Assembly (NCBI GenBank): GCA_947474065.1
Contig: CANJHD010000019.1
Span: 1 to 39,173, forward strand
DNA: 39,173 nucleotides
Source: Planctomycetaceae bacterium
GTDB taxonomy: Bacteria > Planctomycetota > Phycisphaerae > Phycisphaerales > SM1A02
Reading direction: 5' to 3'
This document shows, in pieces, positions 31,593 through 39,173 of the stretch. The first letter of the stretch is position 1. Every line of letters begins with the position of its first letter. The position numbers and the translations under genes were made by a program. The notes beneath the pieces are model-generated. The model was not told the DNA's origin and did not search any database. It saw only the letters and a list, made by a program, of their open reading frames with translations.

Positions 31593-32108
31593 TCAGTCTT
31601 TGACAAACGCCATGTGCTCATAGTCTTTGCGCACACCAGGAAATGCAAGCACTCGGTTATGCATGGACGCGTACACCCCGGGCGGCAGTATCTGCACAGC
31701 ACACAGTGCTTCGGTCAAGTTCTGAACTGAATCGGTGCGGCGAAGTTCATAGGGACGCATTGCGCCGGTGAGTACCACCGCTTTGCTGCAGCCACCAGTG
31801 GCCATCATCCGAGTGTGAATGCGGTCTCCGGTGACAGGGAGTCGATCAGTGCCGTGCACAATCACAACGCCATCATGGTCAGCACAGAGCGCAAGCGTTC
31901 GCTCCGCAATGAGAGCGTGGTCTGCCTCGGTCATGTCAAGGCTGTCCTTATTCATAAGCGGCACGCGGGTGATCTCCACGCCGTCGAGCTCCAGCGAAGC
32001 CAGAATTGCATCCAAGACGCTGAGGCGATTATGGAGGACACCATGAAGTTCGTCGTACGTCTTCTCGATGGTGCCGCCGGTGGAGATAAGTGCAACTTTG
32101 AATGGCAT
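31593..32108 (-). CDS. Single-domain asparaginase-like protein
   Basis: The 171-residue protein equals the N-terminal domain of type I/II asparaginases. ISTGGTIE (with T10 and T13 at the active site loop) begins it, then VIVHGTDRL (H85-D88) and VVLTGAMRPYELRRTDSVQN. The C-terminal domain that closes the active site and makes the dimer is missing; the stop at 31593 lies only 4 bases past the convergent lipase gene. Short asparaginase-domain proteins of about this length are known, so truncation is not proven. Amidase activity is uncertain. The gene is upstream-free: it lies 51 bases after the start of its own upstream spacer to the YyaL-type gene end. Confidence 0.8.
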   Translation of the reverse strand: MPFKVALISTGGTIEKTYDELHGVLHNRLSVLDAILASLELDGVEITRVPLMNKDSLDMTEADHALIAERTLALCADHDGVVIVHGTDRLPVTGDRIHTRMMATGGCSKAVVLTGAMRPYELRRTDSVQNLTEALCAVQILPPGVYASMHNRVLAFPGVRKDYEHMAFVKD

Positions 32109-32158
32109 GTGTAGGAGCGCGGGAACCGCGGCGAGTGGAAAGCGCGAAGTCTAGTCAT

Positions 32159-34111
32159 TCACGCCGGAAGGTCGCTACCTGTTTCCCGCAGTGCAGTGAC
32201 CAACCTGCGCGCAGCGAGCACGGTTCCACATGCTGCCACTGGTTGTTCACGGAGCGCGGGGGCGATGGCAGCAATGGCACGCTGCGCACGCGCAAGCATG
32301 GCCGCGTCGCGATCGAGCGCTGCAAGTGCCGTCATGGCGCGCAAGATGCTTGATGTTCCACTGGGAACGGCGCCGTCGTCCACGCTTCGCACTCGGGTAA
32401 AGAGATCCGGTGCCGCGGCTGGTGAATCAAACCATGCCCCACTAACGGGATCCAGAAAGCGCACTTCCGCTGCAGTAATGAGTAGACGCGCCTCGTCACG
32501 CCAGCGCCAGTCGCCACTGGCATGAGCGATCGCCAGACAGGCGTTTGCCATGTGTGCGTAGTCCTCAAGAAACGCATCGACGGATGCAGTGCCGTTGCGC
32601 CAGGTGCGCAGCAGTCCGCCGTCGCCCGAACGCATGCGTTCAAGCACAAAGCTGATGCCGCGCGCCGCCGCATCCACAAAGTGGCGCACTCCAAGTGCAT
32701 CGGACGCATCGGCCAGACCCTCCGCCATCAAGCCAGCCCACGCGGCGATCGTCTTGTCGTCGGTCATGGGTTGCGGACGCAACATGCGTGCAGCCAAGAG
32801 CACCGCATCGATGCGCGCTCGGCGTGTTCGAAACTCTCCGTCACTGATACCCATGGCGCGCGCAAGCGCATCGGGCCGCTCCGACAAACGCAAGACATGG
32901 ACTGCGGGCGCGTCCGGATGATGCGGATCTTTGAAATTGGCTGCACCGTCAAGCCCGTACAGGCGGAACGCGAACGCAACATCGTCGGCACACCCGGCGC
33001 GCTCGAGTTCTGCACGCGCCTCCTCTGGGGTCCATACATAATTTGCACCCTCGCGCGCTGCTACCTCGGCATCCTGCGCGCTTAGGAATCGCCCATCCTC
33101 GCCAGTCATCTCGCGAATCACGTACTCGCAGGTGCGGCGCGCGGTTTCCGCGTGCAGCGGATCGCCCCAACGACGAAAGGCATCGGCATACAGCGAAGCC
33201 AATTGACCGTTGTCATAAAGCATCTTCTCAAAGTGCGGCACAGTCCACGTTGCATCGACGGCATAGCGATGGAATCCACCGCCGACTTGGTCAAAGATGC
33301 CGCCGATCGCCATCGCATCAAGCGTGTGACGCAGCACTTGGTCAACGGATCCAGTGCCGGTTTCAAGGAGAAATCGTGGATAAGGAGGCGTTGGGAATTT
33401 CGGAGCGCCACCAAAGCCACCATTGGTTGGATCCGACATGCGCATCAACGCGGCGGATACTTGACTAACGGTTTCTTCGTTGCCAAGCGCAGCCGCATCC
33501 ACTGCATCACCTGCCGTCGGCAGCGTCATCTGTCGACGCACCACATCGGCGATCCGCCGCGCCTGATCTGCCATTCCGGCGCGGTCCTGATGCCATGCAG
33601 TGTTGACTGCGCCCAAGAGATCTATGAACGACGGCCTGCCAAACGCAGTCTGCGGCGGGAAGTAGGTGCCGCAAAAGAACGGCTCGAGCGAATCAGGATC
33701 AAGAAATACATTGAGAGGCCAGCCACCGCTCGAACGCCCCTCAGTGAGTTGCGTGAATACTTGACACGCGGTCATCATGAGTTCGTCAACATCAGGGCGC
33801 TGCTCGCGGTCCACTTTCACTGGCACGAACCCCGCGTTCAAGTGACCAGCCACAACAACGCTCTCGAAACTTTCGCGCTCCATAACGTGACACCAGTAAC
33901 AAGTGCTGTATCCGATGGAAACAAAGAGAGGAACTCCGCGTCGGCGCGCTTCCGCGATGGCATCAGGACCCCATGGCGACCACGCGACCGGGTTATGCGC
34001 GTGCTGCAAGAGATACGGACTCTGCGAGCCAGCAAGCCCGTTCGCGGGGTGTCGGGGCGATGCCTCCGAACCATGGGCGGGACGTTCATGCGCTGAGGGA
34101 GCCTCTTTCAT
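32159..34111 (-). CDS. YyaL/SSP411-type thioredoxin-domain protein (DUF255 plus six-hairpin domain)
   Basis: The 650-residue protein has an N-terminal DUF255 thioredoxin-like domain (about 20-180) with [32 protein letters not shown] (C71, C74) and [16 protein letters not shown]. The rest forms a (alpha/alpha)6-type domain like N-acylglucosamine 2-epimerases. Relatives include human spermatogenesis-associated protein 20 and Bacillus YyaL; the function is not well established. The ATG at 34111 follows TAGCCT by 7 bases; an in-frame start at 34165 would overlap the divergent gene and is less likely. Confidence 0.9.
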   Translation of the reverse strand: MKEAPSAHERPAHGSEASPRHPANGLAGSQSPYLLQHAHNPVAWSPWGPDAIAEARRRGVPLFVSIGYSTCYWCHVMERESFESVVVAGHLNAGFVPVKVDREQRPDVDELMMTACQVFTQLTEGRSSGGWPLNVFLDPDSLEPFFCGTYFPPQTAFGRPSFIDLLGAVNTAWHQDRAGMADQARRIADVVRRQMTLPTAGDAVDAAALGNEETVSQVSAALMRMSDPTNGGFGGAPKFPTPPYPRFLLETGTGSVDQVLRHTLDAMAIGGIFDQVGGGFHRYAVDATWTVPHFEKMLYDNGQLASLYADAFRRWGDPLHAETARRTCEYVIREMTGEDGRFLSAQDAEVAAREGANYVWTPEEARAELERAGCADDVAFAFRLYGLDGAANFKDPHHPDAPAVHVLRLSERPDALARAMGISDGEFRTRRARIDAVLLAARMLRPQPMTDDKTIAAWAGLMAEGLADASDALGVRHFVDAAARGISFVLERMRSGDGGLLRTWRNGTASVDAFLEDYAHMANACLAIAHASGDWRWRDEARLLITAAEVRFLDPVSGAWFDSPAAAPDLFTRVRSVDDGAVPSGTSSILRAMTALAALDRDAAMLARAQRAIAAIAPALREQPVAACGTVLAARRLVTALRETGSDLPA

Positions 34112-34118
34112 AGGGGAG

Positions 34119-34124
34119 AGGCTA
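34119..34124 (-). promoter_or_regulatory. Candidate -10 hexamer TAGCCT before the YyaL-type gene
   Basis: TAGCCT on the minus strand ends 7 bases before the ATG at 34111. It sits in CTAGCCTC, an 8-mer also found before pgsA. Confidence 0.4.
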
Positions 34125-34168
34125 GGCGAGCCGATAGTGGAATGACCCCACACCGCGCAAGGCACCCC

Positions 34169-35194
34169 ATGATCACCGATCTTCTACCGAATTCCACGCC
34201 CGAACTCCTCGCCATCACCGATCTTGCGCCCACCGCAAAGGGAGTCTTAGTGGGCACGATGGTGGGCGGGACGCTCTTGCTTCTGTTTGGAGCGCGGCTG
34301 CTGCGACCCGCAGTTGTGTTGGCTGCCATGCTTGTCGGATTCTTAGGGTCAGTGGTCGTGGCGCGCGCGCTGCTTCCCGGCGTGCCACTCTGGGCAGCGG
34401 CGGCGTTCGGTGCCGTTGCCGGATTACTGGCAGGCGCCCTTCTCTATCGACCAACCGTTGGATTGCTTGGGGCAGTCGTCGGCGCCACCGTCGGCGCTCT
34501 TGTTGCGTTCGCAATCATCGCTGGCGGAACGCTGGACACTGCACCGCGGAACCTCGACCACGCGCTCGTTGCGAATCCACGCGAGGCGGCACATCCCGGC
34601 GAAGGAAACCGCGCTGGCAAACATCTCTTAGATATTCTCATGGGTCCGCGCGCATCTGACGAGGCTTCTGCAAATCGCGCGCCTCAATCCGGCCCTGACG
34701 CCGCCCTCAGCGATGCGGCCGATTCGGCACTGCCCGTTGGCGATCGCGCCCTGCAATCAACTGTTGATGTCACGCATCGAGCTGGCGATCGTATTCAGCT
34801 CGCATATCAGGAAACAGCGCCGGCATATCGAACGCTTCTCTCCGCATCTATCGGCGCAGGCGCAGTGATTGGATTCCTGATGGGGCTCATAGCAACCACA
34901 TTGGTCGCCCGCATCTTGACGAGCCTCGCTGGCGCCTGGATCTTGGTAGTTGGCGCCCTGCCGCTCCTTGCCATGCATGGATATGAACCCATGCCCAGCG
35001 GCGCACGCGGCTGGCTGATTGTCCTTGTCAGCCTGACCGTGCTTGGAACGCTTGCGCAGGGCCTACTTGGCAGCGGCAAGGCGAATGCTCGGGCCACTGC
35101 TCGCGCGCCGCGCGCCGCGACCACCAAGCAGTCAACGAAAGCAAAGTCTCCGGTGGCGCCAAAGGCGACCGTCGCAGCTGCCGGCGCAGACTGA
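34169..35194 (+). CDS. Multi-pass membrane protein of unknown function (DUF4203-like)
   Basis: The 341-residue protein has an N-terminal group of four to five hydrophobic helices (about 20-125) rich in Gly, Ala and Leu, with [19 protein letters not shown] and [17 protein letters not shown] polar loop of about 100 residues (about 130-225) follows, then three more helices (about 232-310) and a Lys/Ala/Thr tail. The helix pattern recalls DUF4203 (TMEM198-type) proteins, but I cannot confirm the family. The ATG at 34169 is preferred over the one at 34142, which lies nearer the divergent gene. It ends 36 bases before lysA and may be an independent unit. Confidence 0.7.
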   Translation: MITDLLPNSTPELLAITDLAPTAKGVLVGTMVGGTLLLLFGARLLRPAVVLAAMLVGFLGSVVVARALLPGVPLWAAAAFGAVAGLLAGALLYRPTVGLLGAVVGATVGALVAFAIIAGGTLDTAPRNLDHALVANPREAAHPGEGNRAGKHLLDILMGPRASDEASANRAPQSGPDAALSDAADSALPVGDRALQSTVDVTHRAGDRIQLAYQETAPAYRTLLSASIGAGAVIGFLMGLIATTLVARILTSLAGAWILVVGALPLLAMHGYEPMPSGARGWLIVLVSLTVLGTLAQGLLGSGKANARATARAPRAATTKQSTKAKSPVAPKATVAAAGAD

Positions 35195-35215
35195 AGCAGC
35201 GAGCGGCGCAAGTCA

Positions 35216-35221
35216 TACACT
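35216..35221 (+). promoter_or_regulatory. Candidate -10 hexamer TACACT before lysA
   Basis: TACACT ends 9 bases before the lysA ATG at 35231, which has no Shine-Dalgarno. A transcript from it would start about 2 to 4 bases before the start codon. Confidence 0.45.
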
Positions 35222-35230
35222 GCGCCGCCC

Positions 35231-36517
35231 ATGGATTTCTTCAACTACAAAGACGGATCGCTCCACTGCGAAGCTGTACCCGCTCATGTCATTGCGAGCG
35301 CAGTCGGTACGCCCTGCTATGTCTATAGCCGCGCCACGCTGGTTGAACACCACCGGCGCATCGCTGAAGCATTCGCTGCAGTCAAGCCGTTGATCTGCTA
35401 TTCGGTGAAGAGCTGCGGCAATCTTTCGGTGTGTCGCACACTGGTGGAATGCGGAGCGGGCATGGACGTTGTTTCCGGCGGCGAACTCTTCCGTGCGCGT
35501 GCTGCTGGCGCTTCGCCGTCCACCATCGTCTATGCGGGCGTCGGCAAGCGCGATGATGAAATCGGCGCTGCGCTCGATGCAGGCATCTATCTCCTGAATG
35601 TTGAGAGCGAGGAAGAGTTTGAGAACATCGCGCGCATCGCTCGCGCCCGCAATGTCACCTGCGAGTGCGCGCTTCGCATCAATCCCGATGTCGATCCGCA
35701 CACACATCGATTCACAACAACTGGCACCAAGGAAACAAAGTTCGGCGTGGACATCGAACGCGCCCGAGCATTCTTTCGATCCTACGGACGCGATCCGCAC
35801 GCACGGCTCGTTGGATTGCACCTGCACATTGGCTCCCCGGTCTACGAAACTGCGCCGTATGTGGAGGCGGTTCGCAAGGCCCTTGCATTGCGCGATGAGT
35901 TGATCGCGGAGGGATTTGTGGTCAGCGTCTTGGATCTCGGCGGCGGCTTCGCAGCCGACTATGAAACTGGACGCAGTCCAGCGGCGGCGGATTACGCACG
36001 CGCCATCGTGCCACTTCTTGTGCCCGCGGTCACCGCTGGGCTGCGCATTATTCTTGAGCCGGGTCGTTCCATCGCTGCGAATGCAGGCATTCTTCTCACG
36101 CGCGTCCAGTACGTGAAGCGTTCCGGAGACAAGACTTTCGCCATCTGCGATGCTGGCATGAACGCACTGCTTCGCCCAAGTCACTACGACGCGTTCCACT
36201 TCATCTGGCCAACTGATCCGGCTCCAAAATTTGTACCGACGGGCCGCACTGAGAATCCTGAAATTCCTGGACTCGTCAGTATGGATGTGGTTGGCCCCCT
36301 CTGCGAAACCGGCGACTACTTGGCACTCGACCGCTCCATGCCGCCCGTAGTGCGCGGCGACTTACTGGCGATCTACACCGCTGGCGCGTACGGAATGAGC
36401 ATGGCGAGCCGCTACAACAGTTCGCCGCTCCCGGCAGAAGTATTGGTCGATGGCGACAAGTTCAGCACGGTGCGTCGTCGCGAAACCTATGAAGATTTAA
36501 TTGCGCATGAGCGCTAA
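35231..36517 (+). CDS. lysA: Diaminopimelate decarboxylase
   Basis: LysA removes CO2 from meso-diaminopimelate to make lysine, using PLP. The 428-residue protein has the PLP lysine in ICYSVKSCGNLSV (K60; the usual motif is YAVKAN), the glycine-rich SGGELFRA, HLHIGSPVYET (usually HIGSQ), VLDLGGGFAADY, ILEPGRSIAANAG, DAGMNALLRPSHYDAFH and VGPLCETGDYLA, where the cysteine and glutamate reach into the partner active site. The order and length fit the family. No other lysine genes are near. A second lysine gene or ornithine-type decarboxylase cannot be excluded, but the CETGD and DAGMNALLRP motifs favour LysA. Confidence 0.94.
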   Translation: MDFFNYKDGSLHCEAVPAHVIASAVGTPCYVYSRATLVEHHRRIAEAFAAVKPLICYSVKSCGNLSVCRTLVECGAGMDVVSGGELFRARAAGASPSTIVYAGVGKRDDEIGAALDAGIYLLNVESEEEFENIARIARARNVTCECALRINPDVDPHTHRFTTTGTKETKFGVDIERARAFFRSYGRDPHARLVGLHLHIGSPVYETAPYVEAVRKALALRDELIAEGFVVSVLDLGGGFAADYETGRSPAAADYARAIVPLLVPAVTAGLRIILEPGRSIAANAGILLTRVQYVKRSGDKTFAICDAGMNALLRPSHYDAFHFIWPTDPAPKFVPTGRTENPEIPGLVSMDVVGPLCETGDYLALDRSMPPVVRGDLLAIYTAGAYGMSMASRYNSSPLPAEVLVDGDKFSTVRRRETYEDLIAHER

Positions 36518-36565
36518 ATCAGTGATCGAATACGAACCCACAACAACCAACAAGAACGATCATTG

Positions 36566-37672
36566 ATGCGCATCAACACTTCAACGCTTGTCGCTCTCTG
36601 CGTCACACTGCATAGCGCCCCGCTCGCTATGCCGGCCTTCGCTGGCGACCCCGTCACTGCTCGCCGCCCGACCACTACGGTCCGTAGCGCCATCACCGCT
36701 GATGCCGTTCGGAGCGATGTAACAGAGCTATCAAGCGACGAAATGGGCGGGCGTTTCTTTCGCAGTCCGTTCGCTGAGAAAGCTGCGGTCTGGATTACTG
36801 GAAAGTTCACATCGATCGGGCTGAAGCCTGGCGTTACCGCTGATTCGTATCGGCAACCGATCGACAAGAATCCGGAGACCGCGCCAAACCTTGTAGCGGT
36901 GTTTCCAGGCTCGGCAACGGATGGAAGTACTGCTGCCGGAACTAGCGCTGGCTACGTCATTGTCAGCGCGCATTACGACCACCTGCGCCCCCGGCGCAAT
37001 GGCGATGACAAGATCTTTAACGGCGCTGATGACAATGCGTCCGGCATCGCCGGCATGCTTGCCGTGGCACGCGCCATGAAAGCATGCACTGCCGCCGGCA
37101 ACGGACCTGCATGCACAGTGATCTTCATCGCATTCAATGGCGAAGAGGCTGGGCTCTTAGGGTCAACGGCCTATGCAAAGTCGCCAACGGTTCCACTTGG
37201 CGAGATTCGCGGCGTGTTCAACATGGACATGATCAGCCGCGGTCCGGCGCGACAGATCTACATTGATGGCGGCGAAGTCGGCGCGCCAGTGACTGCCGCG
37301 CTGCGCGCAGCAAACGAAGAAATCGGGCTGAAACTGCGCACCGACGAACACCCCGACTGGCTCGACCGCAGCGATCAAGGACCATTTCTTGCGAAGAAAG
37401 TCCCGGCGGTGCTCTTCTCTGTCGAGGATCACGAGGACTATCACAAGGTCAGCGACGAAGTTGCCAAGATTGACGCAGGCTTAGCTGCAGAAGTAGCACA
37501 GCTGGTGACGCTTGCAGCGATTGACATGTCACGTCAGGCATTTGTCCCACGCGTTACAACACCTGCGCCGACTGTTCCGTCAACTCCCGCCACGACTGGC
37601 TCCGCAAAGCCCGCCGCGCAACCTGCATCCACGCCCAACCCTTCGTCCTTGCCAGCGCCAAAAACACCGTAA
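36566..37672 (+). CDS. Secreted M28 family aminopeptidase
   Basis: The 368-residue protein has a signal peptide (to about AMPAFAG). Its M28 zinc ligands are complete: H136 and D138 in VSAHYDHL, D155 in NGADDNASG, E193-E194 in FNGEEAGLLGS (base and ligand), D221 in NMDMISR and H293 in EDYHKVSD. It should release N-terminal residues from peptides outside the cytoplasm. The C-terminal 50 residues are Pro/Thr/Ala/Ser-rich, a likely flexible linker without a domain. The ATG at 36566 is taken; a TTG one codon earlier (36563) is possible. It lies 48 bases after lysA and together with the M14 peptidase and POT transporter makes a peptide-scavenging set. Confidence 0.92.
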   Translation: MRINTSTLVALCVTLHSAPLAMPAFAGDPVTARRPTTTVRSAITADAVRSDVTELSSDEMGGRFFRSPFAEKAAVWITGKFTSIGLKPGVTADSYRQPIDKNPETAPNLVAVFPGSATDGSTAAGTSAGYVIVSAHYDHLRPRRNGDDKIFNGADDNASGIAGMLAVARAMKACTAAGNGPACTVIFIAFNGEEAGLLGSTAYAKSPTVPLGEIRGVFNMDMISRGPARQIYIDGGEVGAPVTAALRAANEEIGLKLRTDEHPDWLDRSDQGPFLAKKVPAVLFSVEDHEDYHKVSDEVAKIDAGLAAEVAQLVTLAAIDMSRQAFVPRVTTPAPTVPSTPATTGSAKPAAQPASTPNPSSLPAPKTP

Positions 37673-37691
37673 CACACGACGCGCCGTGTAG

Positions 37692-38285
37692 TCAGCGCGC
37701 CAGCGGGCTCATGATGTGCATGATCGCGCACGCGTAGACGCCCGCGAGGACATCGTCAAGCAATACGCCCCAGCCGCCGCCGATGCGCTCGAGCGCTCTG
37801 CACGGCGGTGGCTTCAGCACATCAAAGAATCGAAACAGCAGGAAGGCCATCCCCATGCCGAGCACTGAAGTGCCGCACCACGCCCACGAGCCCGCCTCCG
37901 CCATAGACCGAAGCGGCCAATGCAGTACAAGCAGCGTGATCGACATTCCGGCAATTTCATCCAACACAATGCAGGACGGATCCTTGATGCCAAGTGCTTC
38001 CTCAGCTGCCGCGGTCCAGCGCACGCAGCCGACCGACGCCCATATCACGAGCGCCACGAGCGTGGCATCGATCACCCATCCATAGCCCGCCGGTAGCAAC
38101 GCCACCAAGCCAAGCACCACGATGCACGGCGGCAGCGAACCCCATGTTCCTGACGCGAATGGAGCGAATCCCAATCCGCCAACGGTCAAAGAGAAGCGAG
38201 GAAACCAGGGCATTCCTGCCATGCGCTGCCGTGCCACCTGTGGGTCCATCTTTGGTTCGCCGAGAGAACGCTTCGCCGTATTCAT
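37692..38285 (-). CDS. pgpA: Phosphatidylglycerophosphatase A
   Basis: PgpA removes phosphate from phosphatidylglycerophosphate, the product of PgsA. The 197-residue membrane protein contains GFAPFASGTWGSLPP, the conserved DPSCIVLDEIAGM (metal-binding DE) and FRFFDVLKPPPCRALERIG followed by GGWGVLLDDVLAGVYA. About three to four helices lie between. It starts 19 bases after the pgsA stop on the same strand, so substrate and enzyme of the two steps are made together. Its 3' end lies 20 bases from the convergent M28 gene. Confidence 0.92.
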   Translation of the reverse strand: MNTAKRSLGEPKMDPQVARQRMAGMPWFPRFSLTVGGLGFAPFASGTWGSLPPCIVVLGLVALLPAGYGWVIDATLVALVIWASVGCVRWTAAAEEALGIKDPSCIVLDEIAGMSITLLVLHWPLRSMAEAGSWAWCGTSVLGMGMAFLLFRFFDVLKPPPCRALERIGGGWGVLLDDVLAGVYACAIMHIMSPLAR

Positions 38286-38304
38286 GCTGCGTTCATCGGC
38301 GCGT

Positions 38305-38982
38305 TCAGCGCGCGTCCTTCGAAATCGACCGGAGCAGCGCTATGCCGCGAATGGAATACGGAATGGCGCTCCACACCGTGATGATCGTCATGGCCCACAC
38401 CGAGAGCATTTGCGCCATGCGATAGTTGGGGCTCGCTAGGCAGCCGGGATTCACAGCAATGAAGAGCGCCGTAGGAATGGCCGCGCTTTGCGCAAACATC
38501 TTGATCTTGCCGGACCAGTCCGCTGCAAATGCAATCCCGCGCGCTTCCAGTACTCCGCGCAAACTCGTGACAAGTAATTCGCGGGCGAGCACCGCTACCA
38601 CCATCCAGCTTGCAACGCCGGTAGCGCAATTGATAGCGCCTGGATGCGGTTCAATTCCAAACGCACGGCTCCATTCCGGTTCCGCAAATTTCGGGCTTGC
38701 CAAATACACAAACGCACCCAGCACCAGAACCTTATCAACGAACGGATCCATGACGCGACCAAAGTCCGTCACCACGCCCCACTTGCGAGCGAGGTATCCA
38801 TCAAGAATGTCGCTCAGCGCGGCGGTAATGAAGAGAATGAAGGCCGCATTCCCCCACCATTGCCGACCGTCAGCCGACGTAGGTGAAAGCGCCAGCGCAA
38901 TGATCGCAAAGAATGCCGTCGCCATCACCAGGCGAATCACGGTGATCAAGTTTGGAAGGATGCGGCGCACCTGATCAGGCAT
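38305..38982 (-). CDS. pgsA: CDP-diacylglycerol-glycerol-3-phosphate 3-phosphatidyltransferase
   Basis: PgsA makes phosphatidylglycerophosphate from CDP-diacylglycerol and glycerol 3-phosphate at the inner membrane. The 225-residue protein has several helices and the full CDP-alcohol transferase motif D(x2)DG(x2)AR(x8)G(x3)D(x3)D: D58, D61, G62, A65, R66, G75, D79, D83. PNLITVIRLV at the N-terminus is also typical. It is somewhat longer than the usual 180-200 residues because of a polar loop of about 25 residues (about 92-117). Start is ATG 38982, 6 bases after TAGCCT; the same gene order with pgpA supports the assignment. Confidence 0.93.
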   Translation of the reverse strand: MPDQVRRILPNLITVIRLVMATAFFAIIALALSPTSADGRQWWGNAAFILFITAALSDILDGYLARKWGVVTDFGRVMDPFVDKVLVLGAFVYLASPKFAEPEWSRAFGIEPHPGAINCATGVASWMVVAVLARELLVTSLRGVLEARGIAFAADWSGKIKMFAQSAAIPTALFIAVNPGCLASPNYRMAQMLSVWAMTIITVWSAIPYSIRGIALLRSISKDAR

Positions 38983-38988
38983 GACGCG

Positions 38989-38994
38989 AGGCTA
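38989..38994 (-). promoter_or_regulatory. Candidate -10 hexamer TAGCCT before pgsA
   Basis: TAGCCT on the minus strand ends 6 bases before the pgsA ATG and sits in the CTAGCCTC 8-mer also found before the YyaL-type gene. Confidence 0.4.
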
Positions 38995-39173
38995 GCGGAG
39001 CCGCGCGGCCGGTGATGCGCCGGCGCCACCAAGCCGGCGACCCCACAGCGAGCAGCCGTCACCACCCACCGCCCACGAACTGCGCTCGTCATCCGGGGTA
39101 GGTGGCCAACGTTGCGCAATTTCCCCAGAATCAGCCACGCCGGCGCTTCGGCTCCCCACAATTCCTGCCCCCC
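38995..39173. other. Right-edge spacer
   Basis: These 179 bases contain GC-rich inverted stretches (GCCGGCG and CGCCGGC). The only long open frame (minus strand, 38946-39161) overlaps pgsA and has no recognisable features. I call no gene here. Confidence 0.5.

Noticed and set aside
33152-34096. Open frame of 314 codons antisense to the YyaL-type gene
   Set aside because: The sense frame has clear DUF255 motifs over the same bases.
35213-36199. Open frame of 328 codons antisense to lysA
   Set aside because: lysA is complete and well conserved, so the antisense frame is a shadow.
37674-37689. Hairpin ACACG/CGTGT between the M28 and pgpA genes as a bidirectional terminator
   Set aside because: The stem is only 5 base pairs without a T-run on either side.
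38946-39161. Open frame at the right edge (71 codons, minus strand)
   Set aside because: It overlaps the pgsA start and has no recognisable sequence features.
1-39173. CRISPR arrays, insertion sequences, integrases, toxin-antitoxin pairs, phage genes
   Set aside because: No regularly spaced repeats, transposase or integrase motifs, or terminal inverted repeats were seen on either strand.

Overview
The window is a 39 kb, GC-rich (about 60 percent by eye), densely packed bacterial chromosome segment with no phage, insertion sequence or CRISPR. Gene content is mostly housekeeping (recG, tilS, tRNA-Arg, lysA, ubiE/menG, phrB, pgsA, pgpA). A secreted RCC1-repeat protein ends in a dockerin-like double calcium loop, two M14 peptidases carry inserted calcium loops, and several large secreted proteins are unknown. 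This mix suggests Planctomycetota, perhaps Phycisphaerae. That assignment is inference from style and not from a marker gene. Many neighbouring genes overlap by ATGA, GTGA or TTGA, so translational coupling looks common.

Layout. 1-4534: the 3' part of recG, then an ABC ATPase, an FtsX-type permease and a DUF3299-like protein resembling the Zur-regulated zinc cluster of gamma-proteobacteria. 4625-9518: a coupled trio of a degenerate M14 peptidase, an intact M14 peptidase and a BaiN/HI0933-type flavoprotein. 9436-12282 (minus): the RCC1-dockerin protein, then tRNA-Arg(CCG), MazG-like, HIT and an HELTH metalloprotease-like gene. 12422-15003: an MFS transporter coupled to a CNNM/CorC-type protein. 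14966-17796 (minus): an SRPBCC-TIGR01777 fusion coupled to a photolyase. 17992-20003: two coupled paralogues that each fuse a membrane domain to a thioredoxin-like domain with two CxxC motifs. 19993-23649 (minus): ECF sigma factor, single-pass membrane protein, secreted unknown protein and tilS. 23814-27119: a B12-domain protein without the cobalamin histidine, ubiE/menG, an amidohydrolase-fold protein without its metal ligands, and a lipoprotein. 27174-31588: pseudouridine synthase and NUDIX (minus) facing a POT peptide transporter and a lipase-like hydrolase. 31593-34111 (minus): one-domain asparaginase and a YyaL-type thioredoxin protein. 34169-37672: membrane protein, lysA and an M28 peptidase. 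37692-38982 (minus): pgsA and pgpA, consecutive steps of phosphatidylglycerol synthesis.

Three themes stand out. First, several proteins keep a catalytic fold but have lost the residues that define it (M14, amidohydrolase, B12 domain). Second, the tandem membrane-thioredoxin pair shares an unusual signature, CxxCHE-x5-YFSGP plus a second CxxC, and is the best candidate here for an undescribed redox system. Third, first genes of transcription units tend to have a TAnnnT hexamer 5 to 10 bases before the start codon and no Shine-Dalgarno sequence, while internal genes often have a clear one. That pattern suggests leaderless or near-leaderless transcripts. The same TACACT hexamer, with a TTGCGA box 18 bases upstream, lies before the tRNA gene.
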